DNA from: Acidimicrobiaceae bacterium
Lineage (GTDB): Bacteria > Actinomycetota > Acidimicrobiia > Acidimicrobiales > UBA10347
NCBI GenBank assembly: GCA_003485885.1
Contig: DNHM01000146.1
Span: forward strand, 1-5,988
Length of the DNA stretch: 5,988 nucleotides
Direction of reading: 5' to 3'
The notes beneath the pieces were generated by a model. That model worked only from the letters and a program-made list of their open reading frames with translations. It did not search any database and was not told the DNA's origin. A program made the position numbers and the translations under genes. Positions 1-5,721 of this stretch are shown here, one piece after another (within the stretch, counting starts at the first letter, position 1; every line of letters begins with the position of its first letter).

Positions 1-1171
1 CATCGGGAAGTACCGGCGTCATGTCGAAGCTTGGTGCTCGATCCATGGCGAATTCGGCGGCGAGTTGGCCGGCCATGGGGCCGCGCCCGAAACCTCCGGA
101 GGCTAAACCGCCAGCCAAGATGAGTCCGTCGAACCCTTCGACGGGGCCGATAATTGGCCTGCCGTCGGTGGTGAACGGCATCAGTCCGGCCCAGGTTCTG
201 ATTGGTGCAAGCGCACTAATTTCTGGCACAAGTTCGGCTACGTGTCCATGGTTCACGGTGATGCCATCCGGATCGACGGATCGATCCTGGCTCAGTACTC
301 GGTCACCACCGAACACGATCTCGCCGTTCGGCCGTTGGCGGCCGTAGAGATGCCGGGTCGTGCGCTCATCGCCGATGTGGGTCAGGTTTGGCGGCTGCAT
401 AGCAGCGGGTTGATCGAGCGCCCACCAGCGCGATGACTCTGCGGCTGCAATTGCATGGCGAAGCAGTGGCGGTTGTGGAGCGGTGGCCCACATTTGACCA
501 CGGACCGGAACGACCGGCACGTCGATGTCGACCATCGCCCCAATCTCCGCACACCATGGTCCGGCAGCGACGATCACGACATCTGCCCCGAAGGTTCCTG
601 CCTGGGGCCCCAAGGTTTCGACCTCCCAGCCGCCTCCTGTCACCGGGCGAAGTGCACCAACAGTGCTCTCGGTCATCGTGGTTACTCCAGCAAGGGCCGC
701 TTCGGCAGCAAAGGCGTGGGTGGCGGCCACCGGTTCGGCTCGGGCCGCGAGCGGGTCGTAGATGGCGCCGAGGAGTGTGGGGTCAGCGGCTGGTTCCAGG
801 TCGAGAAGGGCGTCAGTCGATAGCAGTTCGTAACTGTGTCCCGCCTGGCGGTCGGTATGCACTGTGGCTTGGGCCCACTGCCATTCCTGCTCTGTCCTGA
901 TCAAGGTCAGCGTTCCGGTCCGGTCGAACCCAATCTCGTGCCCACGATCATCCACAAGGTCGATGTAACGGTCTCGACTGCCCATTCGCAGCGCAACGTT
1001 CACGTCTGGTGCGTTGCCCCAACCGCCTCCGCCAATGATCCCTGCGTTCAGACCCGATGCTTCACCAGCGATCTGGCCTCGTTCAAGCATCACGACGTCT
1101 ATGTCGGCTTCGGCAAGCGTGAGCGCCGCCGTCACGCCCACGATTCCTGCACCAATCACAACAGCTTTCAT
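1..1171 (-). CDS. FAD-dependent amino-acid/glycine oxidase-type oxidoreductase (DAO/DadA family), partial at window edge
   Basis: I translated this frame by hand from the ATG at 1171-1169. It stays open for 390 codons to the left edge, so only a short C-terminal tail should be missing (the family is usually about 380-430 residues). Residues 4-12 (VVIGAGIVG) are the Rossmann GxGxxG that binds FAD, and Glu30 in MLERG is the usual ribose ligand. A GEASGLNAG segment follows at 36-44. Near the C-terminus, residues 327-375 contain WAGLMPFTTDGRPIIGP and a glycine-rich LAGGLASGGFGRGP stretch, the second FAD-contacting region of this fold. Such enzymes oxidise amines or amino acids to imines with a flavin; the substrate cannot be told here. 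It is cytoplasmic, with no signal peptide. The gene is divergent from the decayed MDMPI-like gene across 91 bases. The upstream Shine-Dalgarno match is weak. Family assignment is firm, specificity unknown. Confidence 0.9.
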   Translation of the reverse strand, partial: MKAVVIGAGIVGVTAALTLAEADIDVVMLERGQIAGEASGLNAGIIGGGGWGNAPDVNVALRMGSRDRYIDLVDDRGHEIGFDRTGTLTLIRTEQEWQWAQATVHTDRQAGHSYELLSTDALLDLEPAADPTLLGAIYDPLAARAEPVAATHAFAAEAALAGVTTMTESTVGALRPVTGGGWEVETLGPQAGTFGADVVIVAAGPWCAEIGAMVDIDVPVVPVRGQMWATAPQPPLLRHAIAAAESSRWWALDQPAAMQPPNLTHIGDERTTRHLYGRQRPNGEIVFGGDRVLSQDRSVDPDGITVNHGHVAELVPEISALAPIRTWAGLMPFTTDGRPIIGPVEGFDGLILAGGLASGGFGRGPMAGQLAAEFAMDRAPSFDMTPVLPD

Positions 1172-1262
1172 GGTCTGAATCTAGATCCCCAACCCGGAGG
1201 GGGCCTCGTGAACCTGACATTTTGAGCTTGTTTTCCATTAGGGAAGTACGCCAGCCCGAGCG
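1172..1262. promoter_or_regulatory. Divergent intergenic region, presumed promoter area
   Basis: These 91 bases separate two divergent reading frames and must hold the start signals of the FAD oxidoreductase. The AT-richer part is 1215-1245. A loose rightward -35-like TTGAGC lies at 1222-1227, but no good -10 follows. A small CCCC/GGGG inverted repeat (1187-1190 with 1199-1202) lies just upstream of the oxidoreductase start. Calling it regulatory rests on position, not on a recognised motif. Confidence 0.3.
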
Positions 1263-1816
1263 ATGGGAGTGCGTGAAGCGTTGGAAGCGGAAAACCGGGC
1301 GTTTGAGTCAGCACTAAGCAAAGTGGGAGATGAACATTGGGACCCGCCCACGTCGTGCGGAGAATGGGATGTCGGAGCGCTCGTAAACCATGTTCTGCTG
1401 GGTACTCGTATATCGATCCAGATACTCGATGGCATGCCTCGCGATGAGATCATTGCTGGTCTCAACGATGACATGCTCGGGGTGAGCACCGATCCAGTCG
1501 CGGACTTCAACCGGTTGGCCGCTCAGATGTGCCAGGGATTCGCCGGACCCGATGGCCTGGAAGGCATGGTTGTTCACCCCGCAGGCGACTTCCGTCGAGC
1601 GATGTTCGCCGGGTCACCGATGGCGCAGCTCACGCCTGGGATCTTGGGCATGCGATGGGTGCTGAGCCAACACTCGATGGGGAGATGCTCGAGTTCCTGT
1701 GGGCTGACTCCGAACCGAAACGAGAAATGTTGACGGCCACTGGCATGTTTGGTGATGTCGATTCCGGATTCACTTACGCACGGTTCGTTTGGGCACGCCA
1801 CTGCGCTGCTGGGTGA
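1263..1816 (+). pseudogene. Frameshifted mycothiol-dependent maleylpyruvate isomerase-like / TIGR03086-type (DinB fold) protein
   Basis: The first part, from ATG 1263, gives the typical N-terminal four-helix start of the MDMPI family: HWDPPTSCGEWDVGALVNHV at residues 25-44, with His43 the expected metal ligand, then the usual GDFRRAMFAG-like segment. After about base 1630 this frame loses similarity and runs to a stop at 1733. The expected continuation appears in the frame one base back: HAWDLGHAMGAEPTLDGEM, starting with the CAC at 1631, carries the conserved HxWDL (another metal-ligand His) and continues to MFGD and a stop at 1816. The two halves together make the length expected for this family (about 185-200 residues). 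So one gene is split by a net -1 shift around 1620-1633. The position corresponding to the family's metal-binding Glu reads Gln (MAQL), if the register is right. The family uses mycothiol or related thiols in isomerase/transferase reactions and is typical of actinobacteria. A base-call or assembly error is the alternative to true decay. Confidence 0.75.
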
Positions 1817-1880
1817 TCGCTGGTTGATGATGATTGTGCGCGAAGCATTGCGCGAACGGCTCGCCGTTAAGCAGGTTTAG
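1755..1880 (+). pseudogene. Remnant of HxlR-type winged-helix regulator (N-terminal fragment)
   Basis: From ATG 1755 a 41-residue frame reads to TAG 1878-1880. Its residues 17-30, ALLGDRWLMMIVRE, closely match the first helix of HxlR-family winged-helix regulators (consensus near LLGDRWTLLILREAL). The similarity stops right after REAL, so helix-turn-helix and wing are absent and the product cannot bind DNA as a normal HxlR protein. Its end overlaps the last bases of the opposing halohydrin dehalogenase-like gene (stop at 1877), suggesting the remainder was lost when that operon was joined here. An alternative is that part of this frame is the C-terminal tail of the frameshifted MDMPI-like gene (IPDS...ALLG resembles its usual ending), which would need a second, +1 shift near 1755. 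Confidence 0.5.
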
Positions 1881-2617
1881 TTGTCCCAGCCGCCAGCGAG
1901 CGAGAAGAACTGTCCGGTCTGAAAGCGGGAGTTGCCGTCGAGTAACGATGCGCAGAAGTGCGCAACCTCGGCTGGCGAACCAAGTCGGCCCATGGGCACC
2001 TGCTTTTCGATGGCTGCCCGAATGTCAGGATCGTCGGCCCCTGTCGCTGCCCGAAAGTTCGGGTAATCGAGGAAGTTCGTGCCCACGGCATTGAGTGTTA
2101 CGCCGGTGTCGGCAATGGATAACGCTGTCGAACGGATCAACATGTTTGCGGCGGCCCGAGTTGCGCTGTAAATCGGAGCGGCCAATGCTGGCTTGTTTCC
2201 AGCCGCGCTGGTCACGATCACCACCTGGCCGGCCCCTGCTCCGATCATCGGCGGAATCACTGCCTGAATCGTGTGCAGAACTGATTCCAGATTGTCTTTT
2301 ACCTGATCATGGATGTCCTGGACCGAGGCATCAAACACCGACCCACTCAGAATCGTTCCGGTTCGAACGCAGGCAGCATCGAGCCGACCGAATCGGTCGA
2401 GGGCCCGCTTGGTAAGCGTCTGGATCGAAGTGGGATCGGAAAGGTTGGCGACACCGTCGACAACTTCGACTGCGCTGCCCAGTCCCTCGAGCTCGGTTGT
2501 GAGCCCAGCTGCTGGTTCGCCGATCACGAGGTCGTGGCCCCGCACGGCCAGCTCACGGGCCAGGTCAGGGCCAAGATGCATGGTCGTGTCGGTTATAAGC
2601 GCGACTCGGCGGCTCAT
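1877..2617 (-). CDS. Halohydrin dehalogenase-like protein (HheG-type), SDR fold
   Basis: A 246-residue protein from ATG 2617-2615; a longer frame from 2746 exists, but this start fits SDR length and forms an ATGA overlap with the upstream gene. The fold is that of classical SDRs, but the hallmarks are changed. The cofactor motif TGxxxGxG reads TDTTMHLG (9-16), NNAG reads VRTG (84-87) and YxxxK reads Y150-SAT-R154, with Ser137 exactly 12 residues before Tyr150. S-x12-Y-x3-R plus a disrupted glycine motif is the known signature of halohydrin dehalogenases, which interconvert vicinal haloalcohols and epoxides and use the old cofactor site for halide. From memory, stretches such as FGRLDAAC, GTNFLDYPNF and LLDGNSRFQTGQFF resemble HheG of Ilumatobacter; VGTNFL (178-183) corresponds to IGPNYL of HheC. 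One deviation: the family motif T-x4-(F/Y)-x-G here has His14. Cytoplasmic, probably tetrameric by homology. Catalysis is inferred; a cofactor-less SDR relative of other function is the alternative. Confidence 0.8.
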   Translation of the reverse strand: MSRRVALITDTTMHLGPDLARELAVRGHDLVIGEPAAGLTTELEGLGSAVEVVDGVANLSDPTSIQTLTKRALDRFGRLDAACVRTGTILSGSVFDASVQDIHDQVKDNLESVLHTIQAVIPPMIGAGAGQVVIVTSAAGNKPALAAPIYSATRAAANMLIRSTALSIADTGVTLNAVGTNFLDYPNFRAATGADDPDIRAAIEKQVPMGRLGSPAEVAHFCASLLDGNSRFQTGQFFSLAGGWDN

Positions 2618-3273
2618 AACGAGGCCGCTGGTTGTATGACGAGCCGCAAGACGGTGTTGCCGTCCGGGTTCGTGCTGGTCGTGGCTCGTTGGCTGGCAGT
2701 AGCTGACTCTGCTGACGGGTAAAGGGCCACCCGCAGGTGATCCCACGGCTGGTCGGTCACCAGGCCTGGCCCGCCGGCCGGCAGATCAAGAACGACATGG
2801 TCCGGGGTGGTTGGTTCCAGAACGTGTGCAGGGTTCGGTGAATGCACAAGCTCGATTTCAAACACTTCGGTGTCAGCTGCCGTCAGCGTGGGCGCAACGT
2901 CTGCTTCGGGCAGCGCAAACGGATACAACAGCCGTGCACGGAGTCCCGCCGTTCGCTCGGGGATCACGTCGAGGTACGCCTGGTCACGTTGCATATCCAG
3001 ATACGCCGCCCGCCGGGGGTAATACACCAACACCACCGAGTCCCAGTTACTCGTCGGGTCGGTCACGGCCCCAATGAAGATCGCTGAACCACCGCGGGCA
3101 GCGACCGTCTTCGATGCAACCGCTCCATAACGGCCATAGGCGGCCCGACCATCGTCGCCGTTGAACGCGAGCAGATTGAGCATGGCTATCGGGCCGTCGT
3201 CTGGCCATGTGGCGAGAAGGTCGATGCTGTCTTGGCTCGGGTTCACCGCGCTGGTTGGATTTGGTGTCACCAC
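2614..3273 (-). CDS. DUF1330-like protein with two ferredoxin-like (dimeric alpha/beta barrel) halves
   Basis: I place the start at the GTG at 3273-3271 (or the adjacent GTG at 3270), giving about 219 residues. An upstream TTG at 3384 would add 37 low-similarity residues running through the divergent promoter region and has no ribosome site. Residues 24-37 (PDDGPIAMLNLLAF), then a GRAAYGRY helix (42-49), ARGGSAIFIG (59-68) and WDSVVLVYYPRRAAYLDM (77-94) are the ordered signature of DUF1330/EthD-like small barrels. The second half (about 120-219) ends with a weaker copy of the same pattern, WDHLRVALYPSAES from residue 177, so it may be an internal duplication. Such proteins usually form barrels by dimerising; two fused halves could do so in one chain. 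No enzymatic function is established for the family. The TGA stop overlaps the ATG of the halohydrin dehalogenase-like gene, so the two are probably translated together and act in one pathway. Confidence 0.75.
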   Translation of the reverse strand: MVTPNPTSAVNPSQDSIDLLATWPDDGPIAMLNLLAFNGDDGRAAYGRYGAVASKTVAARGGSAIFIGAVTDPTSNWDSVVLVYYPRRAAYLDMQRDQAYLDVIPERTAGLRARLLYPFALPEADVAPTLTAADTEVFEIELVHSPNPAHVLEPTTPDHVVLDLPAGGPGLVTDQPWDHLRVALYPSAESATASQRATTSTNPDGNTVLRLVIQPAASL

Positions 3274-3400
3274 CCCAGTCTCGCGCGGTCGAAGATGGCC
3301 GAACCCCAGCCGCCCGTCACGCCGAGTGTGCGGGTCGGGTCGCCGAGTTGCATCACCACCAATGACGCTGCAAGGTTGGAGCAATGGAGGTCACAACATC
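3274..3400. promoter_or_regulatory. Divergent promoter region between DUF1330/dehalogenase operon and NTF2-like gene
   Basis: These 127 bases lie between two divergent starts and should contain promoters for both. The DNA is GC-rich and shows no clear -10 box. A short inverted repeat TTGCA (3348-3352) / TGCAA (3369-3373), 16 bases apart, could be a regulator site but is too short to claim. The assignment is positional. Confidence 0.35.
3386..3390 (+). promoter_or_regulatory. Ribosome binding site of the NTF2-like gene
   Basis: GGAGG ends 10 bases before ATG 3401. It decides the start: the reading frame is open upstream to 3161, but those 80 codons overlap the opposing DUF1330 gene and lie outside any recognisable domain. 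Confidence 0.75.
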
Positions 3401-4195
3401 ATGACTAGCGCCGCCCCTTTTGTCTCGTTGATCCGACGGTACGTGCTCGACTATTTGGCATGTGGCGATACCTCGGTGTGCGACGAGATCATGCATCCTG
3501 ACTTCCTGCTTTACATGGGAGGTCACGAGCTCGGCCCACGCGACGACGTATACGTCCCCGCAGTCGCCAAGCAGATGGAACAGTTTCCCGGCCTGTGCAT
3601 GACCGCGAACGAAGTCATGTGTAATGGCGACCGGTTGGCGTTGCGGTTCAGCCAACACGGAGCGTCCATGCGTCACGACGGCCATCAAGCGGCCTGGTCC
3701 GGCATTGGTTTGTACTTCTGGGACGGTGAACGGCTGACGGCCAACTGGGCACTCGAGGACTACTACGCCCGCCGCCGCCAGCTGGCCGACCGCACAACCA
3801 ATCAACTCGAACCGCCAGCCGTAGCGCCGTGGGACGAACTGGCCGAGACGGAGAACCCGGCCAACGAGGAACTGGTGCGCACCTGGCTTCGCTCTGGAAA
3901 CATCCACGGTCAACCCCACGTGGCGTTCGACGATGAATGGGACGGCCATCTGTGTGGCCCGGTCATCGAAGTGGGGGAGACAGAAGTGGGCGAGACAACG
4001 GTCGATGACCTCTTCAGCGCTGGCAACCGGGTTGCCTTCCACATGACCCAGACCGGAACCTATGTAGGTGGTGCTGGCAAGGATGATCGGCTCGGCACAC
4101 CCGCCACCCTTCGCAGTGCAGGGATCGTCACCATCGTCGATGGTGTCATCGCTTCTGGACGAGTGATTCGGGACCGGTCCGGCCTGTTCGCCTGA
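3401..4195 (+). CDS. Tandem NTF2-like / SnoaL-like domain protein
   Basis: A 264-residue protein with two NTF2-type domains. The first (about 5-125) shows the standard order: an N-terminal helix RRYVLDYLACGD (12-23), MHPDFLLYMGGHELGPRDDV (31-50), a FPGLCMTANEVMCNGDRLAL strand region (62-81) and a final IGLYFWDGERLTANWALEDY (102-121). The second (about 155-264) is more divergent: a helix at NEELVRTWLRSG, then VDDLFSAGNRVAFHM (201-215) and GIVTIVDGVIASGRVI (241-256). Single NTF2/SnoaL domains are about 120-140 residues, so this is a fusion that could form the usual dimer within one chain. The fold covers polyketide cyclases, steroid isomerases and limonene-type epoxide hydrolases; I do not see the Asp-Arg-Asp triad of the last group, so the reaction is unknown. 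It is divergent from the dehalogenase operon and converges on the TetR gene with only 10 bases between stops. A 5-residue tandem duplication sits in domain two. Confidence 0.85.
   Translation: MTSAAPFVSLIRRYVLDYLACGDTSVCDEIMHPDFLLYMGGHELGPRDDVYVPAVAKQMEQFPGLCMTANEVMCNGDRLALRFSQHGASMRHDGHQAAWSGIGLYFWDGERLTANWALEDYYARRRQLADRTTNQLEPPAVAPWDELAETENPANEELVRTWLRSGNIHGQPHVAFDDEWDGHLCGPVIEVGETEVGETTVDDLFSAGNRVAFHMTQTGTYVGGAGKDDRLGTPATLRSAGIVTIVDGVIASGRVIRDRSGLFA
3968..3997 (+). repeat. 15-base in-frame tandem duplication
   Basis: Two adjacent copies of GAAGTGGG(G/C)GAGACA (3968-3982 and 3983-3997) differ at one base and encode EVGET twice (residues 190-199 of the NTF2-like protein). They sit just before the VDDLFSAGNRV strand of the second domain, where a loop can take an insertion. 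Confidence 0.9.
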
Positions 4196-4205
4196 CGGCC
4201 TTGTG

Positions 4206-4916
4206 CTAGCCGGCGCCCGTGGTGGGTCTGGTTGCCAAACCTTGGACCACCATGTCGGCATAGGCCGCACCGATGGTTTCGGCATCCTCGGCTGAACGGT
4301 CGGGGGCGAACCAGCGGTTCGTCCAGCCGACCATGCCAATGATGCCGAAGGCAAGCACACGGGCCGACGCCAGCGGCCGGATCGTCCCGTCGTCGAGGCC
4401 CTCTTGCACCACCGCAGTGACTGCTGTGTCGTAGCGGCGATTGACGGTGCGCATCTGCTCTGACCACACGGTTCGCTCGTCGCCGACTGCGGCCAGGTTC
4501 TCGCGGACATAGACATACAGCAGCGGGTAATGCTCGCCGTAGGAATTCATGAGACCGGTCACCAGTTGACGGAGCTTGGTCAGTGAAGGTTCGGCGCTTG
4601 CTTGGACCTGTTCGGCGTAGGTCACGTCGGCTTCGGCTAACTCGCTCACCACCGCGTCGAAGATCTCTTGTTTGTTGGTGAAGTAGTAGTAGAGCGTGGC
4701 TCGATCAGTCTCAAGGCCTTTGGCAATGTCGCTGATGGTCGTATCCGCGTAACCTCGTTCGTAGAACACGTTGCCCGCTGCGAGCGCGATCTCGCGACGG
4801 CGCTGCTGGTACGCCTGTGAACCTTTCGACTGGGCCAGGTCGCGGCGGCGTCCGATGGCACTGCCGCTATCCAGGTTGTCGTTGGCGTTGGCATCGCCAG
4901 TTGGTGTCTCGGTCAC
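4206..4916 (-). CDS. TetR/AcrR-family transcriptional regulator with KstR2-like C-terminal domain
   Basis: A 236-residue protein from a GTG start at 4916-4914, nine bases after the stop of the upstream SDR gene. After a 35-residue polar N-terminal extension comes the TetR DNA-binding domain: RRREIALAAGNVFYERGYAD (39-58) and the helix-turn-helix TTISDIAKGLETDRATLYYY (59-78), followed by FTNKQEIFDAVV. The C-terminal ligand and dimer domain includes YPLLYVYVRENL (130-141) and IIGMVGWTNRWFAPD (192-206), a pattern seen in the KstR2-like TetR group that often controls steroid, fatty acyl-CoA or aromatic degradation genes. Such regulators are usually repressors released by a pathway metabolite. Lying last in the SDR operon suggests autoregulation of that operon; control of the convergent NTF2-like gene or the dehalogenase operon is possible but not shown. 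The ligand is unknown. Confidence 0.92.
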   Translation of the reverse strand: MTETPTGDANANDNLDSGSAIGRRRDLAQSKGSQAYQQRRREIALAAGNVFYERGYADTTISDIAKGLETDRATLYYYFTNKQEIFDAVVSELAEADVTYAEQVQASAEPSLTKLRQLVTGLMNSYGEHYPLLYVYVRENLAAVGDERTVWSEQMRTVNRRYDTAVTAVVQEGLDDGTIRPLASARVLAFGIIGMVGWTNRWFAPDRSAEDAETIGAAYADMVVQGLATRPTTGAG

Positions 4917-4925
4917 AGGAGTCGT

Positions 4926-5702
4926 CTACCAGGGGGCGGTCGAAAAGCCGCCGTCGACGGCGATGACTTGGCCAGTGATGTAGCTGCTTGCCTTTGACGC
5001 TAAGAAGATCGCGATGCCTGCCATGTCATCGGGTTGCCCGACGCGGCCCATGGGATTGGCGGCTTCGTAGACGTCCTGGCGTTGTTCGAACTCCACCGCC
5101 ATCATCTTTGACGGGAAGGGGCCGGGAGCGATGGTGTTCACGGTTATCTGCTCGGGTGCCAGCCGTTGGGCCAGGATCCGGGTCAGATGATGGTTGGCGG
5201 CTTTGCTGGTTGCGTACGCGTAGTTCTCGACCTGCTGGGTGCGGAACCCTTCGATCGAACCGAGGTTGATCACCCGGGCCGGGTCGGCGTGTGACGCGGC
5301 GGAGCGAAGGAGGGGCAGGCACGCCACGGTCAGATTGAACGGTGCCTTGACATTGAGCCCAAGAACCTTGTCCCACGCACTATCGGGATAGTCCTCGAGC
5401 GGAGCGGCCCAACCGGTGCCGGCATTGTTCACGACAATGTGGAGCTTGTCGGTGTGCTGCTCAAGGTCGGCGACCAGTGCTGCGATTCCGGCTGGCGTCG
5501 AAACATCGCCGGGCAGCGCTTCGCAGTCGCCAAACTCGGCAAGTTCAGCTGCGGCTGCTTCGCACGCGTTGGCCTTGCGCGACGACACGAACACCTTGGC
5601 GCCGGCCTGCACAAGGCCACGGGAGATCATTAATCCAATCCCTTGGGAACCACCGGTCACGAGTGCTGTCTTGCCTGCGAGTGAGAAAAGTTCGAGTGTC
5701 AT
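4926..5702 (-). CDS. Short-chain dehydrogenase/reductase, RhlG-like
   Basis: A complete classical SDR of 258 residues, ATG at 5702-5700 with GGAG six bases upstream. All family hallmarks are present: cofactor motif TGGSQGIG (16-23), NNAG (92-95), Asn117, Ser149 in GSIEG, and the catalytic YATSK (Tyr163, Lys167). The SSRK after the second strand (40-43) has a basic residue that favours NADP(H). The segments FSLAGKTALVTGG, PARVIN and IAPGPFPSKM resemble, from memory, the ketoreductase RhlG and its broad subfamily in which the PG motif is followed by PFPS. It should reduce a ketone or oxidise a secondary alcohol in the cytoplasm; the substrate is unknown, and the RhlG likeness is of subfamily only, not evidence for rhamnolipid synthesis. 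It lies between a second SDR (19 bases upstream) and a TetR gene (9 bases downstream), so all three are likely one transcript. Confidence 0.92.
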   Translation of the reverse strand: MTLELFSLAGKTALVTGGSQGIGLMISRGLVQAGAKVFVSSRKANACEAAAAELAEFGDCEALPGDVSTPAGIAALVADLEQHTDKLHIVVNNAGTGWAAPLEDYPDSAWDKVLGLNVKAPFNLTVACLPLLRSAASHADPARVINLGSIEGFRTQQVENYAYATSKAANHHLTRILAQRLAPEQITVNTIAPGPFPSKMMAVEFEQRQDVYEAANPMGRVGQPDDMAGIAIFLASKASSYITGQVIAVDGGFSTAPW

Positions 5703-5708
5703 AGTGTG

Positions 5709-5712
5709 CTCC
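5709..5712 (-). promoter_or_regulatory. Ribosome binding site of the RhlG-like SDR
   Basis: CTCC on the given strand reads GGAG on the coding strand, six bases before the ATG at 5702. It fixes the start of this SDR inside the 19-base gap after the preceding gene. Confidence 0.65.
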
Positions 5713-5721
5713 GATCGTTGA

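Noticed and set aside
433..900. 155-codon plus-strand open frame and other overlapping frames in 21-900
   Set aside because: Low-complexity Arg/Pro/Ser-rich translations with no family pattern; they lie opposite the well-supported FAD oxidoreductase frame.
2618..2746. 43-residue N-terminal extension of the dehalogenase-like protein from GTG 2746
   Set aside because: The SDR fold starts at MSRRVALIT; the extension lies inside the upstream DUF1330-like gene, and the ATGA overlap supports ATG 2617.
3348..3373. TTGCA-N16-TGCAA inverted repeat as a TetR operator
   Set aside because: Only 5-base arms with a long spacer; expected by chance, and no second copy seen upstream of the other genes.
3161..3400. 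80-codon N-terminal extension of the NTF2-like gene
   Set aside because: It overlaps the opposing DUF1330-like gene, has no ribosome site and no domain similarity, whereas ATG 3401 has GGAGG 10 bases upstream.
4181..4215. Bidirectional terminator between the convergent NTF2-like and TetR genes
   Set aside because: GGACCGGTCC is palindromic but lies inside the coding end and has no loop or T-run; no convincing hairpin was found in the 10-base gap.
3353..4516. 387-codon minus-strand open frame spanning the NTF2-like and TetR genes
   Set aside because: It is antisense to the NTF2-like gene and out of frame with the TetR gene; its translation is Arg/Ser/Pro-rich with no recognisable domain, a common GC-rich shadow.
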